Assembly (NCBI GenBank): GCA_024236055.1
Contig: JACKLF010000001.1
Coordinates: forward strand, 248,001-312,000
Direction: 5' to 3'
DNA length: 64,000 nt
From: Alphaproteobacteria bacterium
GTDB taxonomy: Bacteria > Pseudomonadota > Alphaproteobacteria > Micropepsales > Micropepsaceae
Under the pieces are notes generated by a model. That model searched no databases. It saw only the letters and a list, made by a program, of their open reading frames with translations, and was not told where the DNA came from. Made by a program: the position numbers and the translations under genes. This document shows positions 1-8,524 of this stretch, one piece after another; the first letter of the stretch is position 1, and every line of letters begins with the position of its first letter.

Positions 1-122
1 GCGGCGTCGCCAAGCTGGAGCTGGGCATCGCCAAGGGCAAGAAGCTGCACGACAAGCGCGAGACCGAGAAGCAGCGCGACTGGGCCCGCGACAAGGCCCG
101 CCTGCTGCGCAGCAAGGGGTAA
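1..122 (+). CDS. smpB: SsrA-binding protein SmpB, C-terminal fragment
   Basis: The window opens inside this gene; reading from base 3 gives 39 residues and a TAA stop at 120-122. SmpB binds tmRNA and delivers it to stalled ribosomes in trans-translation. The visible tail contains GKKLHDKRETEKQRDW, the lysine/arginine-rich C-terminal helix typical of SmpB that enters the mRNA channel. The next gene begins 4 bases after the stop, so the two are probably co-transcribed. Confidence 0.9.
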   Translation, partial: GVAKLELGIAKGKKLHDKRETEKQRDWARDKARLLRSKG

Positions 123-126
123 GCGG

Positions 127-811
127 ATGGCCGACGACGAAAAGCCCTCACTGATCGGCCCCAATCTCATTGGAAAGATCAAGGACAAGCTGATCCGTTC
201 CAAGCAGCAGTGGGCGGAGCAGGGCCGCGCCATCACCGGCCGCCCCGACCAGGGCCATGTGAACCGCCTGCCGCCCGGCCAGAAGCTGACGGCGAACTGG
301 CCGGTGCTGGATCTGGGGGTGCAGCCCGACGTGAAGCCGGAAAACTGGCGGCTGCGGGTGACGGGGCTGGTGGAAAACCCGCTGCACTGGACGCTGGACG
401 AATTTCGCGCCCTGCCGGCGATCGAGGATGTCAGCGACATCCATTGCGTGACCACCTGGAGCCGCTACGACAATCACTGGAAGGGCGTGTCCAGCAAGAC
501 GCTGCTCGATCTGGTCAGGCCGAAGCCGGAAGCAACCCACATCGTCTTCCATGCCTATGACGGCTACACCACCAATGTCTCGCTGAAGGTCTTTGCCGAT
601 CCCAACGTCCTGCTTGCCTATGAATGGGAAGGCGCGCCGCTGGCCCGCGAGCATGGCGGTCCGGTGCGGGTGGTGATCCCTGACTGGTACTTCTGGAAGA
701 GCGCCAAGTGGGTGAACCGGATCGAGTTCCTGGCCGAGGACCGCCCCGGCTTCTGGAGGTGCGCGCTATCACAACGAGGGCGACCCCTGGAAGGAACAGC
801 GCTACGGCTAG
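127..811 (+). CDS. Sulfite oxidase-like molybdopterin oxidoreductase, frameshifted near its C-terminus
   Basis: This is an oxidoreductase of the molybdopterin-binding (Oxidored_molyb) family. The segment DIHCVTTWSRYDNHWKGV carries the conserved molybdenum-ligand cysteine (about residue 107). No TAT signal is visible at the N-terminus, so it may be cytoplasmic. The frame stays clean up to FLAEDRPGFW near 753. Two single-G losses between about 754 and 772 then shift it; restoring them gives a normal ending (EVRGYHNEGDPWKEQRYG) and a TAG stop at 809-811. Without that correction the frame runs on into the downstream GIY-YIG gene and simulates a 344-residue fusion. The substrate is unknown. Confidence 0.8.
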
Positions 812-816
812 CCCTG

Positions 817-868
817 CTGTCGTCCCCGGCGAGCCTGCCGGAGGCGGGCGAGGGAAGGGGACCCAGGT
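817..868. repeat. Left inverted repeat of the GIY-YIG unit
   Basis: This 52-base segment is an imperfect reverse complement of 1163-1213; by eye about 40 positions match after small gaps. It ends in GGGAAGGGGACCCAGGT, facing ACCTGGATTCCCTTCCCC on the other side of the nuclease gene. A small internal stem (CCGGC/GCCGG) lies at about 825-840. Confidence 0.7.
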
Positions 869-873
869 GCGTG

Positions 874-1161
874 ATGAAAGACTATTGCGTCTACATGCTG
901 GCCAACGGCCGCAATGGCACCCTCTATGTCGGCGTCACCAACGATCTGGCCCGCCGCCTGTCCGAACACAAATCCAAGGCCATTTCCGGCTTCACACGCC
1001 GTTATGGCGTGGACTGGCTTGTCTGGTACGAAATTCACAGCGACGTAGATGCTGCCATTGCGCGCGAGAAACAGATCAAGGGCTGGAAGCGCGCCTGGAA
1101 AATTCGCCTGATCGAAGCGGTCAATTCCGGCTGGAATGATCTGGCGGCCGGGCTGGTCTGA
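874..1161 (+). CDS. GIY-YIG nuclease superfamily protein
   Basis: This is a 95-residue single-domain GIY-YIG protein of the UvrC/YhbQ-like kind. The diagnostic motif appears as VYMLANGRNGTLYVGVTND near the N-terminus, where YVG stands for YIG. It is followed by LARRLSEHK with the conserved arginine and histidine, and AAIAREKQIKGWKRAWKI with the conserved glutamate. ATG at 874 is preceded by GTG at 871; either could start it. The gene is exactly bracketed by inverted repeats at 817-868 and 1163-1213. The family cleaves DNA, but the target and role of small stand-alone members are mostly unknown. Confidence 0.88.
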   Translation: MKDYCVYMLANGRNGTLYVGVTNDLARRLSEHKSKAISGFTRRYGVDWLVWYEIHSDVDAAIAREKQIKGWKRAWKIRLIEAVNSGWNDLAAGLV

Positions 1162-1162
1162 T

Positions 1163-1213
1163 ACCTGGATTCCCTTCCCCTCGCACCTGATGGCGCTCGG
1201 CCGGGAATGACAG
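1163..1213. repeat. Right inverted repeat of the GIY-YIG unit
   Basis: The reverse complement of this segment matches 817-868 from its outer end (CTGTC) to its inner end (CCAGGT). It begins one base after the GIY-YIG stop codon and ends just before the stop of the opposing uracil-DNA glycosylase gene. Confidence 0.7.
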
Positions 1214-1214
1214 A

Positions 1215-1868
1215 TCAGGTGATCCCCGCCGCCGCCTTCGCCTGGGCCACCACCGCCTCGAACATCGGTGTCGTCAGCACCCCGGTATTGGTGTTGTAGC
1301 GCGAGCAGTGATAGCTGGAGACGAGTGTAAACATTCGTCCCTCACCGACATTTTCATAGGTCGCGCCGTGCCGGAATGGGTGGGTGGCCTTGCGGATTTT
1401 CAGCGTGTCGCACACCGAGTCATGGGCGATCTTGCCCAGCGCCAGGATGGCCTTCACATTCGGCAGTGTGCTCAGTTCTGACATCAGGAACGGCCTGCAA
1501 GTCTTTATTTCCACTGGCAAAGGTTTGTTCTGCGGCGGCACGCAGCGCACCGCATTGGCGATCCGGCAGCCCATCAATTCCAGCCCGTCATCGGCCCGTT
1601 CGTCATAGGTCCCGCGCGCCAGCCCGTGCTTCAGAAGCGTCGCGTAAAGCAGGTCGCCGGCCCAATCGCCGGTGAAGGGCCGGCCCGTCCGGTTGGCCCC
1701 CTGCAGACCCGGCGCCAGCCCCGCGATCAGCAGGCGCGCATCCAGCGGCCCGAAGCTGGGCACCGGCCCGTTGAACCAGTCGGGATACCTGTCCCGGTTG
1801 GCCGCGCGGAAGTCCGCCAGCCGGGGACAGAGCGGGCAATCATGTTTGGGCTGGTCGGGCGCTTTCAT
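1215..1868 (-). CDS. Uracil-DNA glycosylase, family 5 (UDGb) type
   Basis: This enzyme removes uracil and related deaminated bases from DNA to start base-excision repair. Motif A reads GLAPGLQGANRTGRPFTGD, the pattern of family 5 UDGb. The second motif is SSYHCSRYNTNTG, where many relatives have HPS instead of HCS. An early CPLCPRL suggests cysteines for the iron-sulfur cluster of this family. I chose ATG at 1868 (MKAPDQPKHDCPLC) because the 12 residues upstream, from 1904, look non-conserved. It is convergent with the GIY-YIG unit. Confidence 0.85.
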   Translation of the reverse strand: MKAPDQPKHDCPLCPRLADFRAANRDRYPDWFNGPVPSFGPLDARLLIAGLAPGLQGANRTGRPFTGDWAGDLLYATLLKHGLARGTYDERADDGLELMGCRIANAVRCVPPQNKPLPVEIKTCRPFLMSELSTLPNVKAILALGKIAHDSVCDTLKIRKATHPFRHGATYENVGEGRMFTLVSSYHCSRYNTNTGVLTTPMFEAVVAQAKAAAGIT

Positions 1869-1921
1869 GCGCCCGGTTAGAGCCGGTCGGACCGGGGCGC
1901 GCAATCCCCGTCCGCGTCCAC

Positions 1922-2482
1922 TCAGGCGCTCTGGACGAACTGGGGCGACTTGGCCCCGTCGCGGGCGATCTGGGCGCGCAGCTCGTCCAGCTCGATGAAA
2001 TTGTCGGCCTGGCGGCGCAGTTCGTCGGACACCATCGGCGGGCTGGTGCGGATGGTCGAGACCACGCTGACCCGCTTGCCCTTGCGCTGCACCGCCTCGA
2101 CCAGGCGGCGAAAATCGCCGTCGCCGGAAAAGATCACCACATGGTCGACCGTCTGGGCGATCTCCAGCACGTCGATGGCCAGTTCGATGTCCATGTTGCC
2201 TTTCACCCGGCGCCGGCCGGCGGCGTCGGTGAACTCCTTCAGCGGCTTTGTCACCACCGAGAAGCCGTTATAGTCCAGCCAGTCGACCAGCGGGCGCAGG
2301 GGCGAGAATTCCTGGTCCTCGGCCACCGCGGTATAATAGAAGGCGCGCACCAGCGTGCCCTTGCGGGCAAACAGTTCCAGCAGCCGTTTATAGTCGATGT
2401 CGAATTGCAGCCCCTTGGCCGCGCCGTAGAGATTGGCCCCGTCGATGAACAATGCGAGTCTTTCGGACGGATAAAAAAGCAT
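1922..2482 (-). CDS. NYN domain protein (LabA/DUF88 family, putative RNase)
   Basis: This is a PIN-like NYN-domain protein of about 187 residues. The acidic metal-binding residues are visible in LALFIDGANLYGAAK, in VKGNMDIELAIDVLE and in VVIFSGDGDF. Proteins of this family are putative metal-dependent ribonucleases. A GGAGG motif lies inside the longest frame, which would begin at 2497, so the start is probably ATG at 2482 or 2485. It is divergent from folK with about 100 bases between them. Confidence 0.83.
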   Translation of the reverse strand: MLFYPSERLALFIDGANLYGAAKGLQFDIDYKRLLELFARKGTLVRAFYYTAVAEDQEFSPLRPLVDWLDYNGFSVVTKPLKEFTDAAGRRRVKGNMDIELAIDVLEIAQTVDHVVIFSGDGDFRRLVEAVQRKGKRVSVVSTIRTSPPMVSDELRRQADNFIELDELRAQIARDGAKSPQFVQSA

Positions 2483-2587
2483 CATGACCTCCAACAACCC
2501 TGCCCAAACTACCCGGCAGCCGGCGGCGCACGGCTTTCGCCGCTGCGCCCTTCATATCCCCCACTGCTCCACCTGTCCGTGTGCGCC

Positions 2588-3073
2588 ATGGCCGTAATCG
2601 CCCTTGGCGCAAATCTGCCTTCAAAATCCGGTCCCCCGGCGGCGACGCTGCGCGCCGCGCTGGCCCGTCTCCAGGCCCGGGGCCTGCATATCGTGGCCGT
2701 ATCGTCCTTCTATCAGACCCCGGCCTGGCCAGATCCGGCCGATCCTTCCTTCGTCAACGCGGTTGCCATTGTCGATACGAAACTGCAACCCGCTGAACTG
2801 CTGGGTCTTTTGCACGAAGTGGAAACTGAATACGGCCGTTTGCGTTCCGTGCCCAACAGCCCAAGAACACTGGATATCGACGTGATCGACCATGACGGGG
2901 CGGTCATGTCGGGGCCGCTCCATCTTCCCCATCCGCGCCTGGCCGAACGCAGCTTCGTGCTGGTCCCCCTGGCCGAGATCGCCCCGGGCTGGCGCCACCC
3001 GGTGACGGGCGCCACGGCGGCGGAACTTCTGGCGCGGCTGCCCGACCGGGACGTGCCGGAACGCCTGCCATAA
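2588..3073 (+). CDS. folK: HPPK: 2-amino-4-hydroxy-6-hydroxymethyldihydropteridine pyrophosphokinase
   Basis: HPPK transfers pyrophosphate from ATP to hydroxymethyl-dihydropterin in folate synthesis. The 161-residue protein begins AVIALGANLP and carries the signature RTLDIDVI at about residues 93-100, with HPRLAERSFVLVPL following. ATG at 2588 aligns with the family start; the frame is open further upstream but that part is antisense to the NYN gene. Size and motifs are normal. Confidence 0.95.
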   Translation: MAVIALGANLPSKSGPPAATLRAALARLQARGLHIVAVSSFYQTPAWPDPADPSFVNAVAIVDTKLQPAELLGLLHEVETEYGRLRSVPNSPRTLDIDVIDHDGAVMSGPLHLPHPRLAERSFVLVPLAEIAPGWRHPVTGATAAELLARLPDRDVPERLP

Positions 3074-3207
3074 TATAAGTGGCCGCGCGCTTTGCGCTTT
3101 TCCTTGGCGAACCTCCCGATATTTGTTATGCCCCGCTCAATCCCCCGGCAGGTCAGGCCTTTCGGGCCGCTAACCTGTTGAATTTCCTAGAAACGCAAAG
3201 GATCCCC

Positions 3208-3591
3208 ATGGCCCGCGTTACCGTCGAGGATTGCGTCGACAAGATTCCCAACCGCTTTGACCTGGTGCTGACCGCCGGTTTCCGCGCCCGCCAGCTTTCG
3301 GGCGGCGCCGAGCCCATGCTGGAGCGCGACCGCGACAAGAACCCCGTCGTGGCCCTGCGCGAGATCGCGGCCCGCCTGATCAAGCCGGACGAGGCCAAGG
3401 AAGATTACATCCGCTCGCTGCAGAAGCATGCCGAGGTGGACGAGCCGGAAGAGACCCGCCCCGAGACCGACGACCGCGAGGATCCCCACGCCCGCCAGGT
3501 CACCGAGGAAGAACTGCTGCGCGCCCTGACCACCGAGGCCCAGCGCCGCGCCGAACCGCAGCCGGAGCCGGAAGCGGACTACGAAGAGTGA
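3208..3591 (+). CDS. rpoZ: RNA polymerase omega subunit
   Basis: Omega helps fold and assemble the beta-prime subunit. The 127-residue protein starts MARVTVEDCVDKIPNRFDLV, the conserved N-terminus. It contains NPVVALREIA and ends in an acidic, glutamate-rich tail of the length common in Alphaproteobacteria. It lies just before rsh, the usual rpoZ-spoT order. Upstream in-frame codons from 3079 look non-conserved. Confidence 0.96.
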   Translation: MARVTVEDCVDKIPNRFDLVLTAGFRARQLSGGAEPMLERDRDKNPVVALREIAARLIKPDEAKEDYIRSLQKHAEVDEPEETRPETDDREDPHARQVTEEELLRALTTEAQRRAEPQPEPEADYEE

Positions 3592-3598
3592 GCCACGG

Positions 3599-3638
3599 CC
3601 CGCCGAAGGCGGGACAAAATGGTCCGGTGGACCATTTT
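3599..3638. terminator. Twin hairpin after rpoZ, possible terminator or repeat element
   Basis: Two perfect stems sit side by side: CCCGCC-GAA-GGCGGG at 3599-3613 and AAAATGGTCC-GGT-GGACCATTTT at 3616-3638. The second has A-tract and T-tract arms, so it could terminate in either direction, but no extra U-run follows. It could equally be a dispersed intergenic palindrome. Confidence 0.45.
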
Positions 3639-3755
3639 GAGTGGCGAACGCCGCGAGTTTGGGCGAGCGGCCCCCCAGGCGCTCTTCACCATTTGCCAAG
3701 CAAGGCCGGAACCTTCGGGTTTCGGCTTTCTTGTTTTCGCGCCTATATTTGACGC

Positions 3756-5944
3756 ATGACACCGCCCACACAGGCCCCTTCGGTCGAAAAGCCCGCATCC
3801 CGCCCGGCGCCGCCGCCGCGCGGCCGCCGCCGGCTGATGCGCCAGACCGACCTGGTCGAGCGGGTTCTGGCCTATGATCCGGGCGCCGACGAGGACCTGC
3901 TGAACAAGGCCTATGTCTTCGCGATGACGGCGCATGGCAAGCAGTTCCGCGCCTCGGGCGATCCGTATTTCGCCCACCCGCTGGAGGTGGCCGCGGTCCT
4001 GACCGACCTGAAGCTGGACGTGGCGACCATTGTCACCGCGCTGCTGCACGACACGATCGAGGACACGCTGGTCACCTATGAGGAGATCAGGGACAAGTTC
4101 GGCGAGGAAATCGCCAACCTGGTCGACGGCGTCACCAAGCTTTCCCAACTGGAGCTATTCTCCGAACGCACCAAGCAGGCCGAGAATTTCCGTGTTCGCT
4201 GGCTAATCACCAGCGACATCCGCGCTGCTGGTCGTTGGCTGACAGGCTGGGCCAAATACGTGCACGCGCTTGGCTATATCGAGAAGCCGAAAAGCGCAGC
4301 CGCATCGCCCAGGAAAACCGTCGACATCTATGCCCCGCTGGCCGGGCGCATCGGCATGCAGAACATGCGCGAGAGCTGGAAGAGACCTGCCTCGCCGAAC
4401 TGGACGCCGAAGCGCGCACCCATCGTCACCCATTTCGCGGCGGTTGACATGGTGTCGGGCGACCGGCGGGCTGCATCGCCGACCAGACTGGCGCGCCGCC
4501 TGGCGGAGAGGATGCCTGGGTCTATGGCCGCGCCAAGCGTCCTTTCTCCATCTGGCGCAAGCTGCAGACCAAGAAGCTGTCCTTCGAGCAGCCGTCCGAC
4601 ATTTTCGGATCCTGCGTGATCGTCGGCTCGCTGGAGACTGTTACCGCGCGCTGCATCATCCATACCAACCGGGCAGATGGTGCCCGAACGCCTGGCGACT
4701 CATCTCGACGCCTGCTGAACGGCTACCGCTCCATCCACACCACGGTGATCGGGCTGAAAAGCAGCGCGTTGAAATCAGATCCGCACCAGGAGATGCACGA
4801 CATCGCCGAACGGGGCGGCTGCGCACCGAGCACAAGAGGCGGTGCCCGACATAGTCGCCCGAGCGCCACCTATGGCTGGCTGCGCGACATGGTGGACCTT
4901 CTGGAAAAGGGTGACACCGCCGAGGAGGCGATGGAGCATTCCAAGCTGGCCCTTTATCAGGACCAGGTCTTCTGTTTCACCCCCAAGGGCTCGCTGATTT
5001 CCCTGCCGCGCGGGGCCACGCCGATCGACTTCGCCTATGCCGTCCATACCGACCTGGGCAACAGCGCGGTGGGCGCCAAGGTCAATGGCAACCATGTGCC
5101 GCTGCACACCCCGCTGAAGAATGGCGACCAGGTGGAGATCATCTCCATGCGCGACAGCGCGCCTTCGCCGATGTGGGAACAGTTCGTGGTGACGGGCCGG
5201 GCGCGCGCGGAAATCCGCCGTTTCCTGCGCCATGCCCAGCGCGACGAGCATGTAAAGTTCGGCCGCAAGATCCTGGAAAAGGTCTTCAGCGACGAAAAGC
5301 GCGAGCTGACCGAAAAGGCGGTCGAGGGCGTGGCCAAGAAGCTGCGGCTGGCCAAGGCCGACGACGTCTTTGCCGATGTCGGGCGCGGGGCGCTGCGCCC
5401 GCACGAGGTGCTGGAAGCGGTTTTTCCCGAACTGAAGAACAAGCAGAAGATCAAGCAGGCCGCGCATCCCGGCGAAAGCCACGCCATTTCGATCAAGGGC
5501 CTGACCGAGGGCATTTCCTATCGCCTGGGCCAATGCTGCCATCCCATTCCCGGCGACCGGATCGTGGGCCTGAACAGCCCCGGCGAGGGGCTGGTGATCC
5601 ACACCATCGACTGCGGCGCGCTGGAACAGGCATCCGACATGGACGACTGGCTGGACGTCAGCTGGGGCGGCGGCGCCTCAAGCGGCCTGTCGGTGGCGCG
5701 CATCCTGGTGCGCATCAACAACAATCCGGGCGCGCTGGCGGCGGTGATGACCGCCATCGCCGGCAATGGCGGCAACATCTCCAACATGAAGATCGCCAAC
5801 CGCAATCCGCTCTATTTCGATTTCCTGATCGACGTGGAGGTGCGCGACGTGCCCCATCTGCAGAATATCCAGGGCGCGCTGCGCGTGTCGGATGCCGTGG
5901 AATCGGTCAGCCGCGTCCGCGATCCGGAAGACGCCATCGCTTAA
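3756..5944 (+). pseudogene. rsh: (p)ppGpp synthetase/hydrolase Rsh (RelA/SpoT), disrupted by frameshifts at about 4190-4870
   Basis: Rsh makes and degrades the stringent-response alarmone. The N-terminal HD hydrolase domain reads cleanly (AMTAHGKQFRASGDPYFAHP, then ALLHDTIEDT). From about 4190 to 4870 the frame jumps repeatedly, but conserved pieces of the end of the HD domain and of the synthetase domain (VDIYAPLAGRIGMQNMRE, KLQTKKLSFEQPSDIFG, NGYRSIHTTVIG) are all present in order. From 4861 the TGS domain (VFCFTPKGSLISLPRGATP) and the C-terminal ACT domain (ARILVRINNNPGALAAVM) are intact. The total span is near normal. I infer sequence error rather than loss of function. Confidence 0.9.
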
Positions 5945-5964
5945 TCCCTTTCAAGGCACGGAAT

Positions 5965-6549
5965 ATGAAAGTCGAAAAAGTCCTGAACGAGTTCAAGAAG
6001 GCCGGTGCGCTGCTGGAAGGTCATTTCATCCTGTCCAGCGGGCTGCACTCCGACAAGTTTTTGCAGAAGGCGCTGGTGTTCCAGGACGCCAGGCGCACCG
6101 CCAAGCTGTGCAAGGCGCTGGCGAAAAAGGTGCGCGAGCAGGTGAAGGGCGAAATCACCGCCATCGTCTCGCCCGCCGTCGGCGGCATCGTGCCCGGCTA
6201 TGAGATGGGCCGCCAGCTTGGCCTGCCCGCCATGTATGTCGAACGGGTGGACGGCGAATTCCAGCTGCGCCGCAACTTCGAGCTGAAAAAGGGCCAGAAG
6301 GTGCTGATGGTGGAAGACATCGTCTCCACCGGCGTTTCGTCCCGCGAATGCATCGCCGCCATCAGGAAGACCGGTGCCAAGGTGGTCGCGGCCTGCTGCC
6401 TGATCGACCGCAGCGGCGGCAAGGCCAAGGTGGGCGTGCCGCTGATCGCGCTGGCCGACTGGAAGGTCCAGGCCTGGCCGGCCGACAAGCTGCCGCCGCA
6501 CCTGAAAGACACCCCCGCGGTCAAGCCGGGGAGCCGGGGACTGGCGTGA
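5965..6549 (+). CDS. pyrE: Orotate phosphoribosyltransferase
   Basis: PyrE joins orotate to PRPP to form OMP in pyrimidine synthesis. The 194-residue protein has the PRPP-binding motif VLMVEDIVSTGVSS at about residues 113-126 and the early FILSSGLHSDKF. It is one of the few genes of this operon without a frameshift. The start follows the rsh stop by about 20 bases, and its TGA overlaps the GTG of the next frame. Confidence 0.95.
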   Translation: MKVEKVLNEFKKAGALLEGHFILSSGLHSDKFLQKALVFQDARRTAKLCKALAKKVREQVKGEITAIVSPAVGGIVPGYEMGRQLGLPAMYVERVDGEFQLRRNFELKKGQKVLMVEDIVSTGVSSRECIAAIRKTGAKVVAACCLIDRSGGKAKVGVPLIALADWKVQAWPADKLPPHLKDTPAVKPGSRGLA

Positions 6550-6833
6550 CGGAGAGTTTGCCTCTCGCGGAAAAAATCGGCCGCAGCTTCCTGTATGCAG
6601 TCTGGTTTGGGATTTGCTTTTTTGGTCCAGCAACGCTGCTTTTGTTTGGGCTTGTGCCGGGTGTGCTTTGGCCGTTTGCAATTCCGTTTATGCTGGGAGC
6701 GTTACTTTTTACCGCTCTTTGGGCTGACTCTCTGGATACCCTGGTCGATTCCGGTTTGGCGGGAATGGGCGCTTCATTTTTGGTGATCTGCTTGGGTTTC
6801 CAGGTCGCGGTTATCGTTTATGGATTCGAATAC
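6546..6833 (+). CDS. Putative small membrane protein, 3' end lost at a junction with pdxJ
   Basis: A GTG at 6546 overlaps the pyrE stop and opens a frame with about three hydrophobic segments (FLYAVWFGICFFGPATLLLF, PGVLWPFAIPFMLGALLF, SFLVICLGFQVAVIVYGF). No family is recognised. The segment is visibly richer in A and T than its neighbours. At about 6830 the sequence changes directly into the middle of pdxJ, so the true end of this gene is not represented. Confidence 0.5.
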
Positions 6834-7305
6834 ATGCCCTGCGCCACCATCCGCACGCCGCCGCCATCGTGCGGAGAAGCGCGAGGGCGCACCACCGAGG
6901 CGGCATCGACGCGGCAGGCCAGCTGGGCCGTCTGGCGCCGCTGGTGTGCGTGCGCTGCGCCAGCCAATATCCGCGTTCAGTTCATCAGACGGCGCGCGAG
7001 CAGCTGGACGCATCGCGCGCTGGGCGCGCCGGTCGTCGAACTGCACGCGCGTCGTCGAACGCCACGGCGACGCGCGCGCTGCCGAGCTGGCCTGCATCCT
7101 TGGGGCGGCGGCTTGCGGCCTCCATCGGGCTGGAGGTGCATGCCGGCCACGGCCTGACTTTCGACAATGTCGCCCCATCGCCGCGATCCCGCAGATCGCT
7201 GAACTGAACATCGGCCACTTCCCCAGTCGGTGAGGCGGCTTTGTCGCTCGACGCCTCCATCCGCGAGATGCGCCGCCTCATGGACGAGGGCTGCGGGCGA
7301 GTCTC
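6834..7305 (+). pseudogene. pdxJ: Pyridoxine 5'-phosphate synthase, N-terminal half missing and frameshifted
   Basis: PdxJ makes pyridoxine 5'-phosphate from deoxyxylulose phosphate and aminoacetone phosphate. Pieces in different frames align in order with the C-terminal half of the family: TTEGGIDAAGQLGRLAPLV, LGAPVVELH, AASIGLEVHAGHGLTFDNV, IAAIPQIAELNIGHF and SIREMRRLMDEG. Only about 470 bases are present where about 720-750 are expected, and the first roughly 110 codons are absent. The position between pyrE and acpS is the usual one. I infer a sequence deletion plus indels. Confidence 0.82.
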
Positions 7306-7308
7306 AGC

Positions 7309-7686
7309 ACGATCCTGGGCATGGCAGACCTGATCGACATTCGCCGCATCGAAAAGACCATCGAACGGCACGGCGGCGCTTCCTGAACCGACTTCACCGA
7401 CATCGAACGCGCCATCCGACCGCCGCGCCCAGCCCGCCGCCATGCCATGCGCTTTGCTGCCAAGGAGGCCTGCGCCAAGGCCCTGGGCACCGGGCTCAAA
7501 TCAGGCGTCTATTGGCGCGACATGGGGTGGTGAACCTGCGCGGCAAACCCACCATCCGGCTGACCGGCGGGCGTTGAAAAGGCTGGAAATTGACTTCTGC
7601 GGCGCCACCGCACAGATCGACCTGACCATCACCGACGATTTCCCCCGGCCCAGGCCATCGTCAATCATCTCTGCCGTGAAGATTAA
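7309..7686 (+). pseudogene. acpS: Holo-[acyl-carrier-protein] synthase, frameshifted
   Basis: AcpS attaches phosphopantetheine to acyl carrier protein. The start reads ACG-ATC-CTG-GGC where ATG is expected, followed by DLIDIRRIEKTIERHG. Later pieces in shifted frames include AMRFAAKEACAKALGTG, the catalytic segment, then GVYWRDMG and IRLTGG. A TAA at 7684-7686 closes a plausible last frame. The length is about normal, so small indels rather than a large deletion account for the damage. Confidence 0.85.
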
Positions 7687-7753
7687 CCCCGGCCTGCCTT
7701 GACAGCGGCGGCGCGGGCCATTTCTGTCCTTTCACTTTTGGAAATTCAGCAGA

Positions 7754-8518
7754 ATGTCGGACAGCGAGCGCATGGCACCAAGCAGAAGGAAGGCGAATCC
7801 TGGGGGGAACTCGCCAAGACGGTGATCTATGCCGGCCTGATCGCCATCGTCATCCGCACATTCCTGTTCCAGCCTTTCAACATCCCCTCCGCCTCGATGG
7901 AGGCGACGCTGCTGGTGGGCGACTATCTGTTCGTGGAGAAATTCTCCTACGGCTATTCGCGCTACACCTTTCCCTTCGGCGGCTGGCCCTTGGCAACCTG
8001 ATGCATGACCGCTTTCCCGACTTCAAGCCGACGCGCGGCGACGTGATCGTGTTCAAGTTCCCGGAAGACAACAAGACCGACTTCATCAAGCGGCTGATCG
8101 GCATGCCGGGCGACAAGATCCAGATGATCGGCAGCCGCCTGTACATCAACGACAAGATCGTGCCGCGCACCCGGGTCGACGACTATGTCGAGACCATCGA
8201 CGGCGTCGAGCATCACGTGCCCCAGTATCGCGAGACGCTGCCAGCGGGAAATCCTATCTGACGCTGGACCGCGATCCCGACGGGCCGCTGGACAATACCG
8301 AGCCCTATTACGTGCCCGCCGGCCATTACTTCATGATGGGCGACAACCGCGACAATTCCGACGACAGCCGCCAGGAGGTGGGATACGTCCCCGCCGAGAA
8401 CCTGGAAGGCAAGGCGGTGATCCGCTTCTTCTCCACCAATGGCAGCGCCCATATCTGGGAAGTGTGGAAGTGGCCGTTCTCGATCCGCTATTCGCGCATC
8501 CTGTCGCTGGTCAAATAG
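7754..8518 (+). pseudogene. lepB: Signal peptidase I, three frameshifts
   Basis: LepB cleaves signal peptides at the outer face of the inner membrane. An N-terminal membrane helix (TVIYAGLIAIVIRTFLFQPF) precedes the serine box PSASMEATLLVGDYLFVEKF. The catalytic-lysine box reads DFIKRLIGMPGDKIQ, and the C-terminal box is MGDNRDNSDDSR. Frame breaks near 7770, 7992 and 8243 can each be explained by about one base. Between them the protein is fully conserved through WPFSIRYSRILSLVK. ATG at 7754 (MSDSER) is the likely start. Confidence 0.9.
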
Positions 8519-8524
8519 CCCCGC

